Source of the DNA: Falsiroseomonas ponticola
Lineage (GTDB): Bacteria > Pseudomonadota > Alphaproteobacteria > Acetobacterales > Acetobacteraceae
Assembly: GCF_016805305.1 (NCBI RefSeq)
Contig: NZ_JAERQN010000006.1
Coordinates: forward strand, 62,001-126,000
DNA length: 64,000 nt
Direction of reading: 5' to 3'
The position numbers and the translations under genes were made by a program. The notes under the pieces were generated by a model. It was not told where the DNA came from. It ran no database searches and saw only the letters and a list, made by a program, of their open reading frames with translations. This document shows, one piece after another, positions 8,408-16,764 of this stretch. The number at the start of each line of letters is the position of its first letter. Within the stretch, counting starts at the first letter, position 1.

Positions 8408-9033
8408 TGAACACGAGCACCCTGCCACTCCGCCGCGGCGCCAGCGCCGAGGAAACGCGCCGCCGGATCGAGGACACGGCGGAGGCGCTGTTCCGCTCCA
8501 TGGGCTACCAGAAGACCGCGGTGGCCGACATCGCCCGCGAACTCGGCATGTCGCCCGCCAACATCTACCGCTTCTACGCCTCCAAATCCGCGATCAACGA
8601 GGCCATCGCCTCCCGCATGCTCACGGGGGTGGAGGGCGACATCTGGACCATCGCCCGCGGCCGCGACGCCGCCAGCGAACGCCTGCGCCTGCTGCTGCGC
8701 ACGCTGCACCAGCGCCACATGGCGCTGTTCTTCAGCGAAAGGCGGCTGCATGACATGGTGACGGCCGCGATGAACGAGCATTGGGGCGTGGTGGAGCGCT
8801 TCATCCACAGCATCCAGACCGCCATCCGCCACGTGCTGATGGACGGCCTGGCGAGCGGCGAGTTCGGTGGCATCGATGCCGAGGCCACGGCCCAGTCCAT
8901 CAAGCAGGCGACGCTCGCCTTCACCCATCCCGGGCTGATCGCGGAATGCATGGCCAACATCAAGTCGGACGCCGAGCTCGCCCAGGACCTAGAGGCGATG
9001 TTGGACCTCATCCTCCGGGCCCTCCGCCCCTGA
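8407..9033 (+). CDS. TetR-family transcriptional regulator of the RND efflux operon
   Basis: A 208-residue regulator. The N-terminal helix-turn-helix covers about residues 15-62, with the recognition part around MSPANIYRFYASKSAINEAI. The rest is the helical ligand-binding and dimer domain. It is encoded immediately upstream of the adaptor and pump genes in the same direction. No Shine-Dalgarno sequence is visible before ATG 8407, and the operator abuts the start codon, so the mRNA may be leaderless. Paired operators at 8386 and 9045 indicate repression of itself and of the pump, relieved by a pump substrate; the ligand is unknown. Confidence 0.92.
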   Translation: MNTSTLPLRRGASAEETRRRIEDTAEALFRSMGYQKTAVADIARELGMSPANIYRFYASKSAINEAIASRMLTGVEGDIWTIARGRDAASERLRLLLRTLHQRHMALFFSERRLHDMVTAAMNEHWGVVERFIHSIQTAIRHVLMDGLASGEFGGIDAEATAQSIKQATLAFTHPGLIAECMANIKSDAELAQDLEAMLDLILRALRP

Positions 9034-9044
9034 TGGATACCGAC

Positions 9045-9066
9045 TGACGATTATTGACTTTCGTCA
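9045..9066. promoter_or_regulatory. Probable TetR operator, copy 2 (efflux promoter)
   Basis: TGACGA-N10-TCGTCA, identical in arms and spacing to the site at 8386-8407. A -35-like TTGACT (9054-9059) lies inside it and a -10-like CATACT (9076-9081) follows after 16 bases, so a bound repressor would block RNA polymerase at the adaptor-pump promoter. Confidence 0.82.
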
Positions 9067-9108
9067 CTCCATAACCATACTGGGGCCATCCCGATCGGGA
9101 GAGGTCCC

Positions 9109-10206
9109 ATGCCCGCATTCCCCCGCCGCTCCGCCGCCCTGCTGCTCCTGCTGCCGCTTGCCGCCTGCAAGGGGGAGGCCTCGGCCACCGATTCGCCCCC
9201 GCCCCAGCCCCGCGCCGTCCAGGTCGCGGAGGTCCGGCTTTCGGGCGCGGAGGCCGTCACCGCCCATACCGGCGTCGTCCGCGCGCGGCGGGAGGTGGAT
9301 GTGGGCTTCCGCACCGGCGGCCGGATCGCGACCCGCCTGGTGGAGGTCGGCCAGCTGGTCGAGGCCGGGCAGGTGCTGGCCACCCTCGACCCTGCCGACC
9401 TGGCGCTGAGCCTCCGCGCGGCAGAGGCCGACCTCGCCTCGGCCGAGGCGCAGTCCCGCCAGGCCGCCAATGACGCGGCGCGTGGCCGCCAGCTTCTCGC
9501 CGCCGGCCATGTCTCCCAGGCCGTGGACGACCAGCGCCAGGCGGCAGCGCGGGCGGCGGCGGAGCGTGTGATCTCGGCCCGCGCGCAGCTGGACCTCGCA
9601 CGCAACCGCCTCTCCTACGCCACCCTCCGCGCCCCCGGCCCGGGCTTCGTGACCTCGCTGCTGGCGGAAGCCGGCCAGGTGGTGCCCGAAGGCCAGGCCG
9701 TGCTGCGACTGGCCGATCCGGCGGAGCGCGAATTGCTCGTCCGCGTGCCCGAATCCGCCCTGCCCGGCCTGGCGCAGGCCCGGGCCGAGGCCCGCTTCTG
9801 GGCCCGCCCCGACACGGCGCTGCCCGCCACGCTGCGGGAAGTGGCGCCCCAGGCCGATGCCACGCTCCGCACCTATGCCGTCCGCTTCGCGCTGCCGGAG
9901 GCGCCGGACTGGGTCGCGCTCGGCATGACCGGCACGGTGCGCCTCGCGGTGGCGCGCGACGCCGCCGCGACCCTGCCGCTGACCGCGCTGCATGACCGCG
10001 GCCAGGGCCCTATGGTCTGGCGCGTGCTGGATGGCGGGCGGATCGAGGCCGTGCCCGTCTCCGTCCGCGCCATCGCGGAAACCACGGCGGAGGTCGCCGG
10101 CCCGCTGACGCAGGGCGACAAGGTCGTCGCCATGGGCCCGCAGGTGCTGGACCCCGGCCAGCGGGTGCGGATCGTGCAGTCCCGCCTTGCCAGCACGCTG
10201 CGCTGA
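9109..10206 (+). CDS. RND efflux periplasmic adaptor (membrane fusion) lipoprotein
   Basis: A 365-residue HlyD/AcrA-type adaptor. A hydrophobic signal ends in a lipobox LPLAAC with the lipidated cysteine at residue 20. It is followed by a biotinyl-lipoyl half-motif around RTGGRIATRLVEVGQLVEAG, a coiled-coil hairpin rich in Ala, Glu and Arg (about 95-165), the second lipoyl half and a beta-barrel. It links the inner-membrane pump to an outer-membrane channel. No channel gene is present nearby, so a TolC-like protein must come from elsewhere. A good GGGAGAGG site precedes ATG 9109. Confidence 0.95.
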   Translation: MPAFPRRSAALLLLLPLAACKGEASATDSPPPQPRAVQVAEVRLSGAEAVTAHTGVVRARREVDVGFRTGGRIATRLVEVGQLVEAGQVLATLDPADLALSLRAAEADLASAEAQSRQAANDAARGRQLLAAGHVSQAVDDQRQAAARAAAERVISARAQLDLARNRLSYATLRAPGPGFVTSLLAEAGQVVPEGQAVLRLADPAERELLVRVPESALPGLAQARAEARFWARPDTALPATLREVAPQADATLRTYAVRFALPEAPDWVALGMTGTVRLAVARDAAATLPLTALHDRGQGPMVWRVLDGGRIEAVPVSVRAIAETTAEVAGPLTQGDKVVAMGPQVLDPGQRVRIVQSRLASTLR

Positions 10207-10217
10207 GGGAGCGCGCC

Positions 10218-13200
10218 ATGGACCGCTTCAACCTCTCCGCCTGGGGCGTGCGCAACGGCGCGCTCACCCTCTTCGCCATCCTCCTGCTCGCGCTCGCCGG
10301 CGCCGGCGCCTACATGCGCCTCGGCCGGGCGGAGGACCCCTCCTTCACCCTCAAGCTCATGATCGTCAGCGCCAGCTGGCCCGGCGCGACGGCGGAGGAG
10401 ATGCAGGCCCAGGTCGCCGACCGCATCGAAAGCCGGCTGCAGGACCTGCCCTGGCTCGACCGGGTGGAGACCTTCACGCGGCCCGGCTCCTCCGTGACCA
10501 CCGTGCTGCTGCGGGACACGACGCCCCCGCGGGAAGTCGCGGGCCTCTGGTACCAGGTGCGCAAGAAGGTCGGCGACATCACCGGCAGCCTGCCCGCCGG
10601 CGTGCGCGGCCCCTTCTTCAACGATGAATACTCGGACGTCTATTCCGCCGTCCTCGCCCTGACCGGCGCCGACAATGCGGAGATGGTGCGCCAGGCCGAG
10701 CAGATCCGCCTCCGCCTGCTGCGCATCCCCGGCGTCGAGAAGGTGGCGATCCAGGGCGAGATCGACCAGCGCATCCATGTGGAGGCAAGCCACGCCCGCA
10801 TGGCGACGCTCGGCATCCAGCCCTCCGCCATCATCGATGCGCTGGCGCGGCAGAACCCCGTGGCGCCGGCCGGCGTGGTGGAAACCGGCGCGCTGCGCGT
10901 GCATCTGCGCGTCGGCGGCGGGCTGGACGGGCTGGAGGCGATCCGCGCCGTGCCCGTCCCGGCCGGGGATGGCCGCACGCTGCGCCTCGGCGACATCGCG
11001 ACGGTGACGCGCGGCCTGGCGGACCCGCCTTCCTCCGCCGTCTTCCATGATGGCGCGCCGGCCGTGCTGATCGCGGTCGCCAAGCAGCGCGGCTTCAACG
11101 TGCTGGCGCTGGGCGACAGCCTGCGCACGGAACTCGCCGCCATCCGCCGCGACCTCGCCGCCGGGCTTGACCTGCAGCTCATCTCCGACCAGCCGCATAT
11201 CGTGCAGGAAAGCGTGGCGGAGTTCCTGACCAAGTTCGTCGTGGCCCTCGGCGTCGTGCTGCTCGTCTCCTTCCTCTCCCTCGGCTTCCGCGCGGGCATC
11301 ATCGTGGCGCTCTCCGTGCCCCTCACCCTCGCCGCCGTCTTCATCCTGATGGCGTATTGGGGGACGGAGCTGGAGCGCATCTCGCTCGGCGCGCTGATCC
11401 TGGCGCTCGGCCTGCTGGTCGATGACGCGATCATCGCGATCGAGGCGATGGTGGTGAAGCTGGAGGAAGGCTGGGACCGCGCCAAGGCCGCCGCCTTCGC
11501 CTGGGGCAGCACGGCGGGGCCGATGCTGTCCGGCACCCTCGTCACCATGGCGGGCTTCATCCCCGTGGGCTTCGCCGCCTCCACCTCCGGCGAATATGCC
11601 GGCGGCATCTTCTGGGTGGTGGGTGCGGCGCTGCTGGCCAGCTGGCTGGTCGCGGTGTGGTTCACCCCCTGGCTCGGCGTGAAGCTGCTGCCCACGCCGA
11701 AGCACCATGTCTCCCACGACCACCAGTATGAGGGCCGCTTCTACAAGCTGCTCCGCCGCCTGGTCGGCTGGTGCGTGGACCATCGCTTCGTCGTCATGCT
11801 GGCCACCGTCGCCGTGCTGGGCGCGGGCTTCGGGGCCATGGGCATGACGAAGAAGCAGTTCTTCCCGACCTCCGCGCGGCTGGAGCTGCTGGTGGACGTC
11901 AACCTCCGCCAGGGCGCGGGGTATGAGGCGACGCGCCAGGCGGTGATGCGCATCGCCGCCCAGGTGGCGGATGACCAGGATGCCGTGATGCACACGGAAT
12001 ATGTCGGCGCCGGCGCGCCGCGCTTCTTCCTGGCACTGAACCCCGATCTGCCCAACGAGGCCTTCGGCAAGCTGGTCATCCAGGCCCGCGACGTGCCGGC
12101 CCGCGAAAGGCTCCGCGACAAGCTGATCGCCTATGTCGATAGCGGCGCCGTGCCGGAAGCGCGGGTGCGCGTCTCCCGCCTCGATTTCGGCCCGCCCGTC
12201 GGCTTCCCCGTGCAGTTCCGCGTCATGGGCGGCACGCCCGTGCAGCTGCGCGAACAGGCGGAGCGCGTGATGGAGGCGCTGCGCCAGGTGCCCGGCACGC
12301 GCGACGTGCAGCTGGCCTGGGGCGAGCGCGCGCCCTCCCTCCGCCTGGTGCTGGACGAGGATCGCGTGGCGCAGCTCGGCCTCTCCCCCCAGGCCGTCGC
12401 GCAATCCATGCAGTCCCTGCTCTCCGGCGTCACCGCCACACAACTCCGCGAAGGCGCGCGCCTCGTGGATGTCGTGCTCCGGGCGCCGGCGGCGGAGCGG
12501 CTCTCGCTCGACCATCTCGGCGACCTGACGCTGGTGACGGCGGCCGGCCCCGTGCCGCTGTCGCAGGTGGCGCGGCTGGAGCCGGTGATGGAGGAGCCGA
12601 TCCTCTGGCGCCGCAACCGGGAGGGTTTCCTGACCGTCCGCGCCGACATCGCCCCCGGCCTGCAGGCGCCGGACGTGACGGCCGCCGCCATGCCCGCCAT
12701 GCAGGCGCTGTCCGCGACGCTCCCCGTCGGCATGCGGATCGAGGCCGGTGGCGCCGCGGAGGAATCCTCCAAGGCCAATGCCAGCCTCTTCGCCCTTTTC
12801 CCCTTCATGGTCGGCGCGATGCTGCTGATCCTGATGGTGCAGCTGCGGCATTTCGGCCGCGTGGCGCTGGTGGTGGCGACCGCCCCGCTCGGCATCCCCG
12901 GCGCGGCCGCGGCCCTGATCCTGATGGACCAGCCCTTCGGCTTCGTGGCGCTGCTCGGCGTCATCGCCCTCGCCGGGATGGTGATGCGCAACACGCTGAT
13001 CCTGGTGGACCAGGTGCAGCAGGATGTCGCGGCGGGGATGGATCTCCGCCAGGCCATCATCGAGAGCAGCGTGCGCCGCGCCCGGCCCGTGGTGCTGACG
13101 GCACTCGCCGCCGTGCTCGCCTTCGTGCCCCTCACCCTCTCCGTCTTCTGGGGGCCGATGGCGGTGGCGATGATCGGCGGGCTGACCCTGGCGACGCTCG

Positions 13201-13316
13201 CCACCCTGCTGGTGGTGCCCGCCATGAACGGCCTGGCCCTGCCGCGGCGCCGCCAGGGGGGACACAAGGTCACGAAGCCTGCGCCCGTGCCGCCCGGGCT
13301 GGTGCCGGCGGAATAG
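10218..13316 (+). CDS. RND-family efflux pump, inner-membrane permease
   Basis: A 1032-residue pump of the AcrB/HAE1 superfamily at normal family length: one N-terminal helix, a large periplasmic loop, helices 2-6, a second loop and the remaining helices. The proton-relay aspartates are seen in helix 4 in GLLVDDAIIAIEAMV. It starts 11 bases after the adaptor gene with GAGGGAG upstream. It exports hydrophobic or amphipathic compounds using the proton gradient. The N-terminal sequence resembles the shorter-substrate, VexF/CusA-unlike clade; the actual substrate is unknown. Confidence 0.96.
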   Translation: MDRFNLSAWGVRNGALTLFAILLLALAGAGAYMRLGRAEDPSFTLKLMIVSASWPGATAEEMQAQVADRIESRLQDLPWLDRVETFTRPGSSVTTVLLRDTTPPREVAGLWYQVRKKVGDITGSLPAGVRGPFFNDEYSDVYSAVLALTGADNAEMVRQAEQIRLRLLRIPGVEKVAIQGEIDQRIHVEASHARMATLGIQPSAIIDALARQNPVAPAGVVETGALRVHLRVGGGLDGLEAIRAVPVPAGDGRTLRLGDIATVTRGLADPPSSAVFHDGAPAVLIAVAKQRGFNVLALGDSLRTELAAIRRDLAAGLDLQLISDQPHIVQESVAEFLTKFVVALGVVLLVSFLSLGFRAGIIVALSVPLTLAAVFILMAYWGTELERISLGALILALGLLVDDAIIAIEAMVVKLEEGWDRAKAAAFAWGSTAGPMLSGTLVTMAGFIPVGFAASTSGEYAGGIFWVVGAALLASWLVAVWFTPWLGVKLLPTPKHHVSHDHQYEGRFYKLLRRLVGWCVDHRFVVMLATVAVLGAGFGAMGMTKKQFFPTSARLELLVDVNLRQGAGYEATRQAVMRIAAQVADDQDAVMHTEYVGAGAPRFFLALNPDLPNEAFGKLVIQARDVPARERLRDKLIAYVDSGAVPEARVRVSRLDFGPPVGFPVQFRVMGGTPVQLREQAERVMEALRQVPGTRDVQLAWGERAPSLRLVLDEDRVAQLGLSPQAVAQSMQSLLSGVTATQLREGARLVDVVLRAPAAERLSLDHLGDLTLVTAAGPVPLSQVARLEPVMEEPILWRRNREGFLTVRADIAPGLQAPDVTAAAMPAMQALSATLPVGMRIEAGGAAEESSKANASLFALFPFMVGAMLLILMVQLRHFGRVALVVATAPLGIPGAAAALILMDQPFGFVALLGVIALAGMVMRNTLILVDQVQQDVAAGMDLRQAIIESSVRRARPVVLTALAAVLAFVPLTLSVFWGPMAVAMIGGLTLATLATLLVVPAMNGLALPRRRQGGHKVTKPAPVPPGLVPAE

Positions 13317-13328
13317 GGCCGCGCTATC

Positions 13329-13357
13329 ATCGCGCCCCACCATGAAAGGGGCGCGAT
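13329..13357 (+). promoter_or_regulatory. Hairpin that would bury the ribosome binding site of the next gene
   Basis: A perfect 10-base inverted repeat (13329-13338 and 13348-13357) with a 9-base loop. The 3' arm contains the GGGG of the ribosome binding site and the first two bases of ATG 13356. It could be a terminator for the pump operon, though without a U-tract, or a translational switch for the flavoprotein gene. Confidence 0.55.
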
Positions 13358-14444
13358 GCAACGGCACCTGCTGCTGGTCGGCGGCGGCCATGCGCATGTG
13401 GAGGTGCTGCGGCACTTCGCCGCGAAGCCGCTGCCGGGCTGGCGCCTCACGCTGCTGACGCGGGAGGCCCATTCCCCCTATTCCGGCATGCTGCCCGGCG
13501 TCATCGCCGGGCTGTACCGGGAGGAGCAGGCGCTGATCGACATCCAGGCCCTGGCCGCCCGCGCCGGTGCCGAGGCCGTGATCGACCGCGCCACCGGCAT
13601 CGACCTCGCCGCCCGGCGCGTGCATCGCGCAGGCGGGGAAGCACGCCCCTTCGACCTTCTCTCCATCGATACCGGCGCGACGCCCGATACCGCCGGCGTG
13701 CCCGGCGCCGCGCGCCACGCGCTGCCGCTCAAGCCCATCGACGCGCTGCTGCCGCGCCTGCGCGCCCTGCTGGAGGCTGCGCCCGCGCGCCTCGGCGTGG
13801 TCGGCGCCGGCGCCGCGGGGGTGGAGGTGGCGCTGGCGCTGCGCGCCCGCCTGCCCTCGGCGAGCGTGACCCTGGTCGCTGGCGTGGCCGGCGTCCTGCC
13901 GGGCTTCCCCGACAAGGCCCGCGCCCGCGCCACCGAGGCCCTGGCCGCCCGCCGCATCGCCATCCAGCAGGGCGAGGATGTGGCGGAGGTGGTGGCCGAG
14001 GGCCTGGTCTTCCCCCGCGCCGCGCCGCTGGCGCTGGATGCCGTCCTCTGGGCCACCGGCGCCGCCGCACCGGCCTGGCTGGCGGAGACGGGGCTGGAAC
14101 GTGACCGCGCCGGCTTCCTCCGCGTCGATGCCTGCCTGCGGGCCATCGGGCAGGACCGCATCTTCGCCTGCGGCGACTGCGCGGGCTTCGACCCGCAGCC
14201 CCTGCCCAAGGCCGGCGTCGTCGCCGTGCGGCAGGGCCCGGTGCTGGCCCGCAACCTGCGCGCGGCGGCGGAGGGGCACGCGCCACGCCCCTATCGCCCG
14301 CAATCCGATTGGCTGGTCCTGCTCTCGCTGGGGGATCGCCGCGCCATCGGCACGCGCAACGGCGTCGTCGTCAGCGGCCGTGCCGCCTGGTGGCTGAAGG
14401 ACCGGATCGACCGCCGCTTCATGGCGCGATACCAGGGGGCATGA
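13356..14444 (+). CDS. FAD-dependent pyridine-nucleotide oxidoreductase (SelD N-terminal-domain type)
   Basis: A 362-residue two-dinucleotide-domain flavoprotein. It has an N-terminal LLVGGGHAHVEVLRHF motif (residues 5-20), a second motif VVGAGAAGVEVALALRAR mid-chain for NAD(P)H, and the family block FACGDCAGF near the C-terminus. The sequence looks like the module that is fused to selenide-water dikinase (SelD) in other bacteria, also related to type II NADH dehydrogenases. Here it stands alone, with no selD beside it. It overlaps the next gene by four bases (ATGA), so it is coupled to a TVP38-type membrane protein; a membrane redox role is inferred. Confidence 0.82.
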   Translation: MQRHLLLVGGGHAHVEVLRHFAAKPLPGWRLTLLTREAHSPYSGMLPGVIAGLYREEQALIDIQALAARAGAEAVIDRATGIDLAARRVHRAGGEARPFDLLSIDTGATPDTAGVPGAARHALPLKPIDALLPRLRALLEAAPARLGVVGAGAAGVEVALALRARLPSASVTLVAGVAGVLPGFPDKARARATEALAARRIAIQQGEDVAEVVAEGLVFPRAAPLALDAVLWATGAAAPAWLAETGLERDRAGFLRVDACLRAIGQDRIFACGDCAGFDPQPLPKAGVVAVRQGPVLARNLRAAAEGHAPRPYRPQSDWLVLLSLGDRRAIGTRNGVVVSGRAAWWLKDRIDRRFMARYQGA

Positions 14445-15136
14445 TGCGCTCGCGGAAACTCTGGATCGGGGTGGGGCTGGTGGCGGCGCTGCTGGCGCTG
14501 CGCTTCACGGGCCTTGGCGAACTGCTGTCGCTCGACACGCTGGCGCGGCATCGCGGCGCCTTGTCCGCCTTCGTGGCCGCGAACTGGCTGCTGGCCGCCG
14601 GCGCCTTCCTGCTGGCCTATGCCGCCGCCGTCGCGCTTTCCGTCCCCGGCGCGGTGATCCTGACGCTGTCGGGCGGCTTCCTCTTCGGCGCCGTCGCCGG
14701 CACGGCGCTGACCGTGGTGGCGGCGACCATCGGCGCGACGCTCGTCTTCCTGCTGGCGCGGCGCATCTTCGGCGCCGATGCGCTGGACCGCCTCGGCCCC
14801 GTCGCGCAGAGGCTGGCGGCAGGGTTGCGGCGTGATGCCGGGCCCTATCTGCTGGTGCTGCGGCTCGTGCCGCTGTTCCCCTTCTTCCTGGTCAACCTCG
14901 TGCCGGCCTTCGCGGGCGTGCGGCTGCCGGTCTTCGTGCTGACGACGCTGATCGGCATCCTGCCCGCCACGGCGGTATTCAGCCTGGCCGGCGCGGGGCT
15001 CGGTTCCGTGCTGGATGCCGGCGGCACGCTGGAGATCCGGAGCATCCTGACGCCGCAGATCATCGGCGCGCTCTGCGGCCTGGCGGCGCTGTCGCTGGCC
15101 GCCATACCGCTGAAGCGCCGCTTCGCGAAGGATTAG
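14441..15136 (+). CDS. TVP38/TMEM64 (DedA-like) membrane protein
   Basis: A 231-residue inner-membrane protein with about six hydrophobic helices and the SNARE-associated/VTT-domain core: GGFLFGAVAGTALTVVAATIGA, then the loop LRLVPLFPFFLVNLVPAFAGV. The family includes lipid scramblases and transport-related proteins. ATG 14441 overlaps the previous stop; a second ATG directly follows. TVP38 proteins are often encoded next to NADH-dehydrogenase-like flavoproteins, and that is the arrangement here. The last four bases overlap the convergent racemase-like gene. Confidence 0.88.
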   Translation: MMRSRKLWIGVGLVAALLALRFTGLGELLSLDTLARHRGALSAFVAANWLLAAGAFLLAYAAAVALSVPGAVILTLSGGFLFGAVAGTALTVVAATIGATLVFLLARRIFGADALDRLGPVAQRLAAGLRRDAGPYLLVLRLVPLFPFFLVNLVPAFAGVRLPVFVLTTLIGILPATAVFSLAGAGLGSVLDAGGTLEIRSILTPQIIGALCGLAALSLAAIPLKRRFAKD

Positions 15137-15858
15137 CCGAGGCGCTTCGCCAGCGCCGCCGAAAGGCCGATGGTCTCGACCGGCGCATGGACGGTGCCCA
15201 CGCCGATGGGCGCGCCGCCCATGGCGTCGAAGGCGGCGCGGATGCCCGTCTCCACCGAGCACAGCACCGGCACGGGCACCAGCGGCGCCAGCTTCGCGGC
15301 CAGGCCCGCGAGCCCCGCGCCCCCCAGCACCACCGCCTCCGCCCCATCCAGCGTCACGCAGTCGCGGCAGGTCTGCGCGAGTGACGCCACCGCGCTGTCC
15401 GGATCGCGCGCGATGTCGCCGCCCGTGGGCAGGATGCTGCGGACGCCGGAGAGGCGATCGCCATAGCCGCGGTACCGATGGAATTCCTCCAGCATCGGCT
15501 TCCAGGCCGCGCCGCCGCTGACCACGCCGAAGCGCCGCGCGATCCGGCAGGCCGCCTGCGCCGTGGCATCGGCCAGCCCCAGCACGGGAACGGCGGCGAT
15601 CTCCCGCAGCGCATCCAGCGCGGGATCGCCGTAGCAGGCGATCAGGACCGCGTCGGCATCGCCACCCTGCTCCGCGAAGGCGTCGATCGTCGCGTGTTCG
15701 GCGATGGCCGCGGCGGCGCGGCTTGCGATGTAGCGCGCGCCGAAGCGGCCGGTGGCGCCGGTGACGGTCACGCCGGGCGGCGCCAGGCCCTGCGCGATGG
15801 CAACCAGCCGGTCCGTGATGGCCTGGGTCGTGTTGGCATTGATCAGCAGCAGCTTCAT
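15133..15858 (-). CDS. Asp/Glu/hydantoin racemase-family protein lacking the second catalytic cysteine
   Basis: A 241-residue protein of the aspartate/glutamate racemase superfamily, closest in look to hydantoin and allantoin racemases. The first catalytic Cys is present (Cys75 in IACYGDP). Where the second is normally found (LGCAG) the sequence reads LGGAGLAG, with Gly180. A two-base racemase needs both thiols, so this may instead be a one-cysteine decarboxylase, isomerase or hydrolase of a ring-opened ureide. It is the last gene of the cyclic-amide operon, 34 bases after the PuuE-like gene. Confidence 0.85.
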   Translation of the reverse strand: MKLLLINANTTQAITDRLVAIAQGLAPPGVTVTGATGRFGARYIASRAAAAIAEHATIDAFAEQGGDADAVLIACYGDPALDALREIAAVPVLGLADATAQAACRIARRFGVVSGGAAWKPMLEEFHRYRGYGDRLSGVRSILPTGGDIARDPDSAVASLAQTCRDCVTLDGAEAVVLGGAGLAGLAAKLAPLVPVPVLCSVETGIRAAFDAMGGAPIGVGTVHAPVETIGLSAALAKRLG

Positions 15859-15892
15859 GAGGGCATTCCATCCCCCATCGCGTCGCGAAAAG

Positions 15893-16762
15893 CTAGTTCG
15901 GGTCCCCGCTGGCGCGATACCACTCCATGATCTCCCGCCCCTGCATGAAGCACACGCCCGGCATGGCCATGAGGTCGTCCAGCATGGCCTCCAGCGCGCC
16001 GATGCGGTGGGGCACGCCGGTGATGTAGGGGTGGATGGCGAACCCCATCACCTTCGGCCCCGCCTCCGCCAGCAGCCTGGCCGCCGCCAGCCGCGCGCGC
16101 CGCGGCAGTTCCTGCTCGTCATGGTGCTGGATCATGGCGATGGGGATGTCGTTGAGTTCGACGGAGTAGGGCATGGTCAGCACCTCCCCCGCCGAGGTCC
16201 GCAGCCGCGCCGGCAAATCGTCCACCACGAAATCGGCGATGTAGCGGATGCCCGCCTCCGCCAGCAGGTCCGGCGTCTCCAGGGTTTCGGTCAGCCCCGG
16301 GCCGAGCCAGCCGACCGGCGGCGCTCCGGTGAAGCGCGTGATGGCCTCGACGGTCCGCGCGATCATCGCACGCTGGTCGGCTTCGCGATGCGTCGGCACC
16401 TGCACGAAGCCGTGCCCCATGAACTCCCAGCCGGCATCATGGGCAGCCTGCGCGACGCGGGGATATTCGTGGCAGACATTGCCGTTGATCGACAGCGTCG
16501 GCCGGATGCCCCGCTTCGCGAAGGCGTCGAGGAAGCGCCAGAAGCCGACGCGCATCCCGTATTCATGCCAGGCCCAGTTCGCGACATCCGGCAGCAGCGC
16601 CGCCCCCGTCGGCGGGCTCAGCACCTGGCGCGGCATGGGGTTGTCGATCAGCCAATGCTCGACATTCACCACCGGCCAGATGGCGAGTTCCGCGCCCCCC
16701 GGCAGCGCGGCCGGCGGCCGGTCCTGCGGCGCGGCGTAGCGGAGGCGTTGTTCGGGACGCAT
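15893..16762 (-). CDS. Polysaccharide deacetylase-fold hydrolase (PuuE/allantoinase-like)
   Basis: A 289-residue NodB-fold protein. The segments TLSINGNVCHEYP, EFMGHGFVQVPTHREADQ and AIHPYITGVPHR belong to the cytosolic PuuE-type group, which hydrolyses cyclic amides such as allantoin, and not to secreted chitin-like deacetylases. It has no signal peptide. Its start lies right after the stop of the ring-opening amidohydrolase (2 bases between them), so it is likely part of the same pathway. It could hydrolyse an acyclic ureide released by the ring-opening step or a related ring; the reaction is unproven. Confidence 0.85.
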   Translation of the reverse strand: MRPEQRLRYAAPQDRPPAALPGGAELAIWPVVNVEHWLIDNPMPRQVLSPPTGAALLPDVANWAWHEYGMRVGFWRFLDAFAKRGIRPTLSINGNVCHEYPRVAQAAHDAGWEFMGHGFVQVPTHREADQRAMIARTVEAITRFTGAPPVGWLGPGLTETLETPDLLAEAGIRYIADFVVDDLPARLRTSAGEVLTMPYSVELNDIPIAMIQHHDEQELPRRARLAAARLLAEAGPKVMGFAIHPYITGVPHRIGALEAMLDDLMAMPGVCFMQGREIMEWYRASGDPN

Positions 16763-16764
16763 GC

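Noticed and set aside
9873..14303. A very long open frame (about 1476 codons) on the minus strand
   Set aside because: It runs antisense to the adaptor, pump and flavoprotein genes, has only low-complexity Ala/Arg/Gly/His-rich sequence and no domain. Long antisense frames are expected at this GC content.
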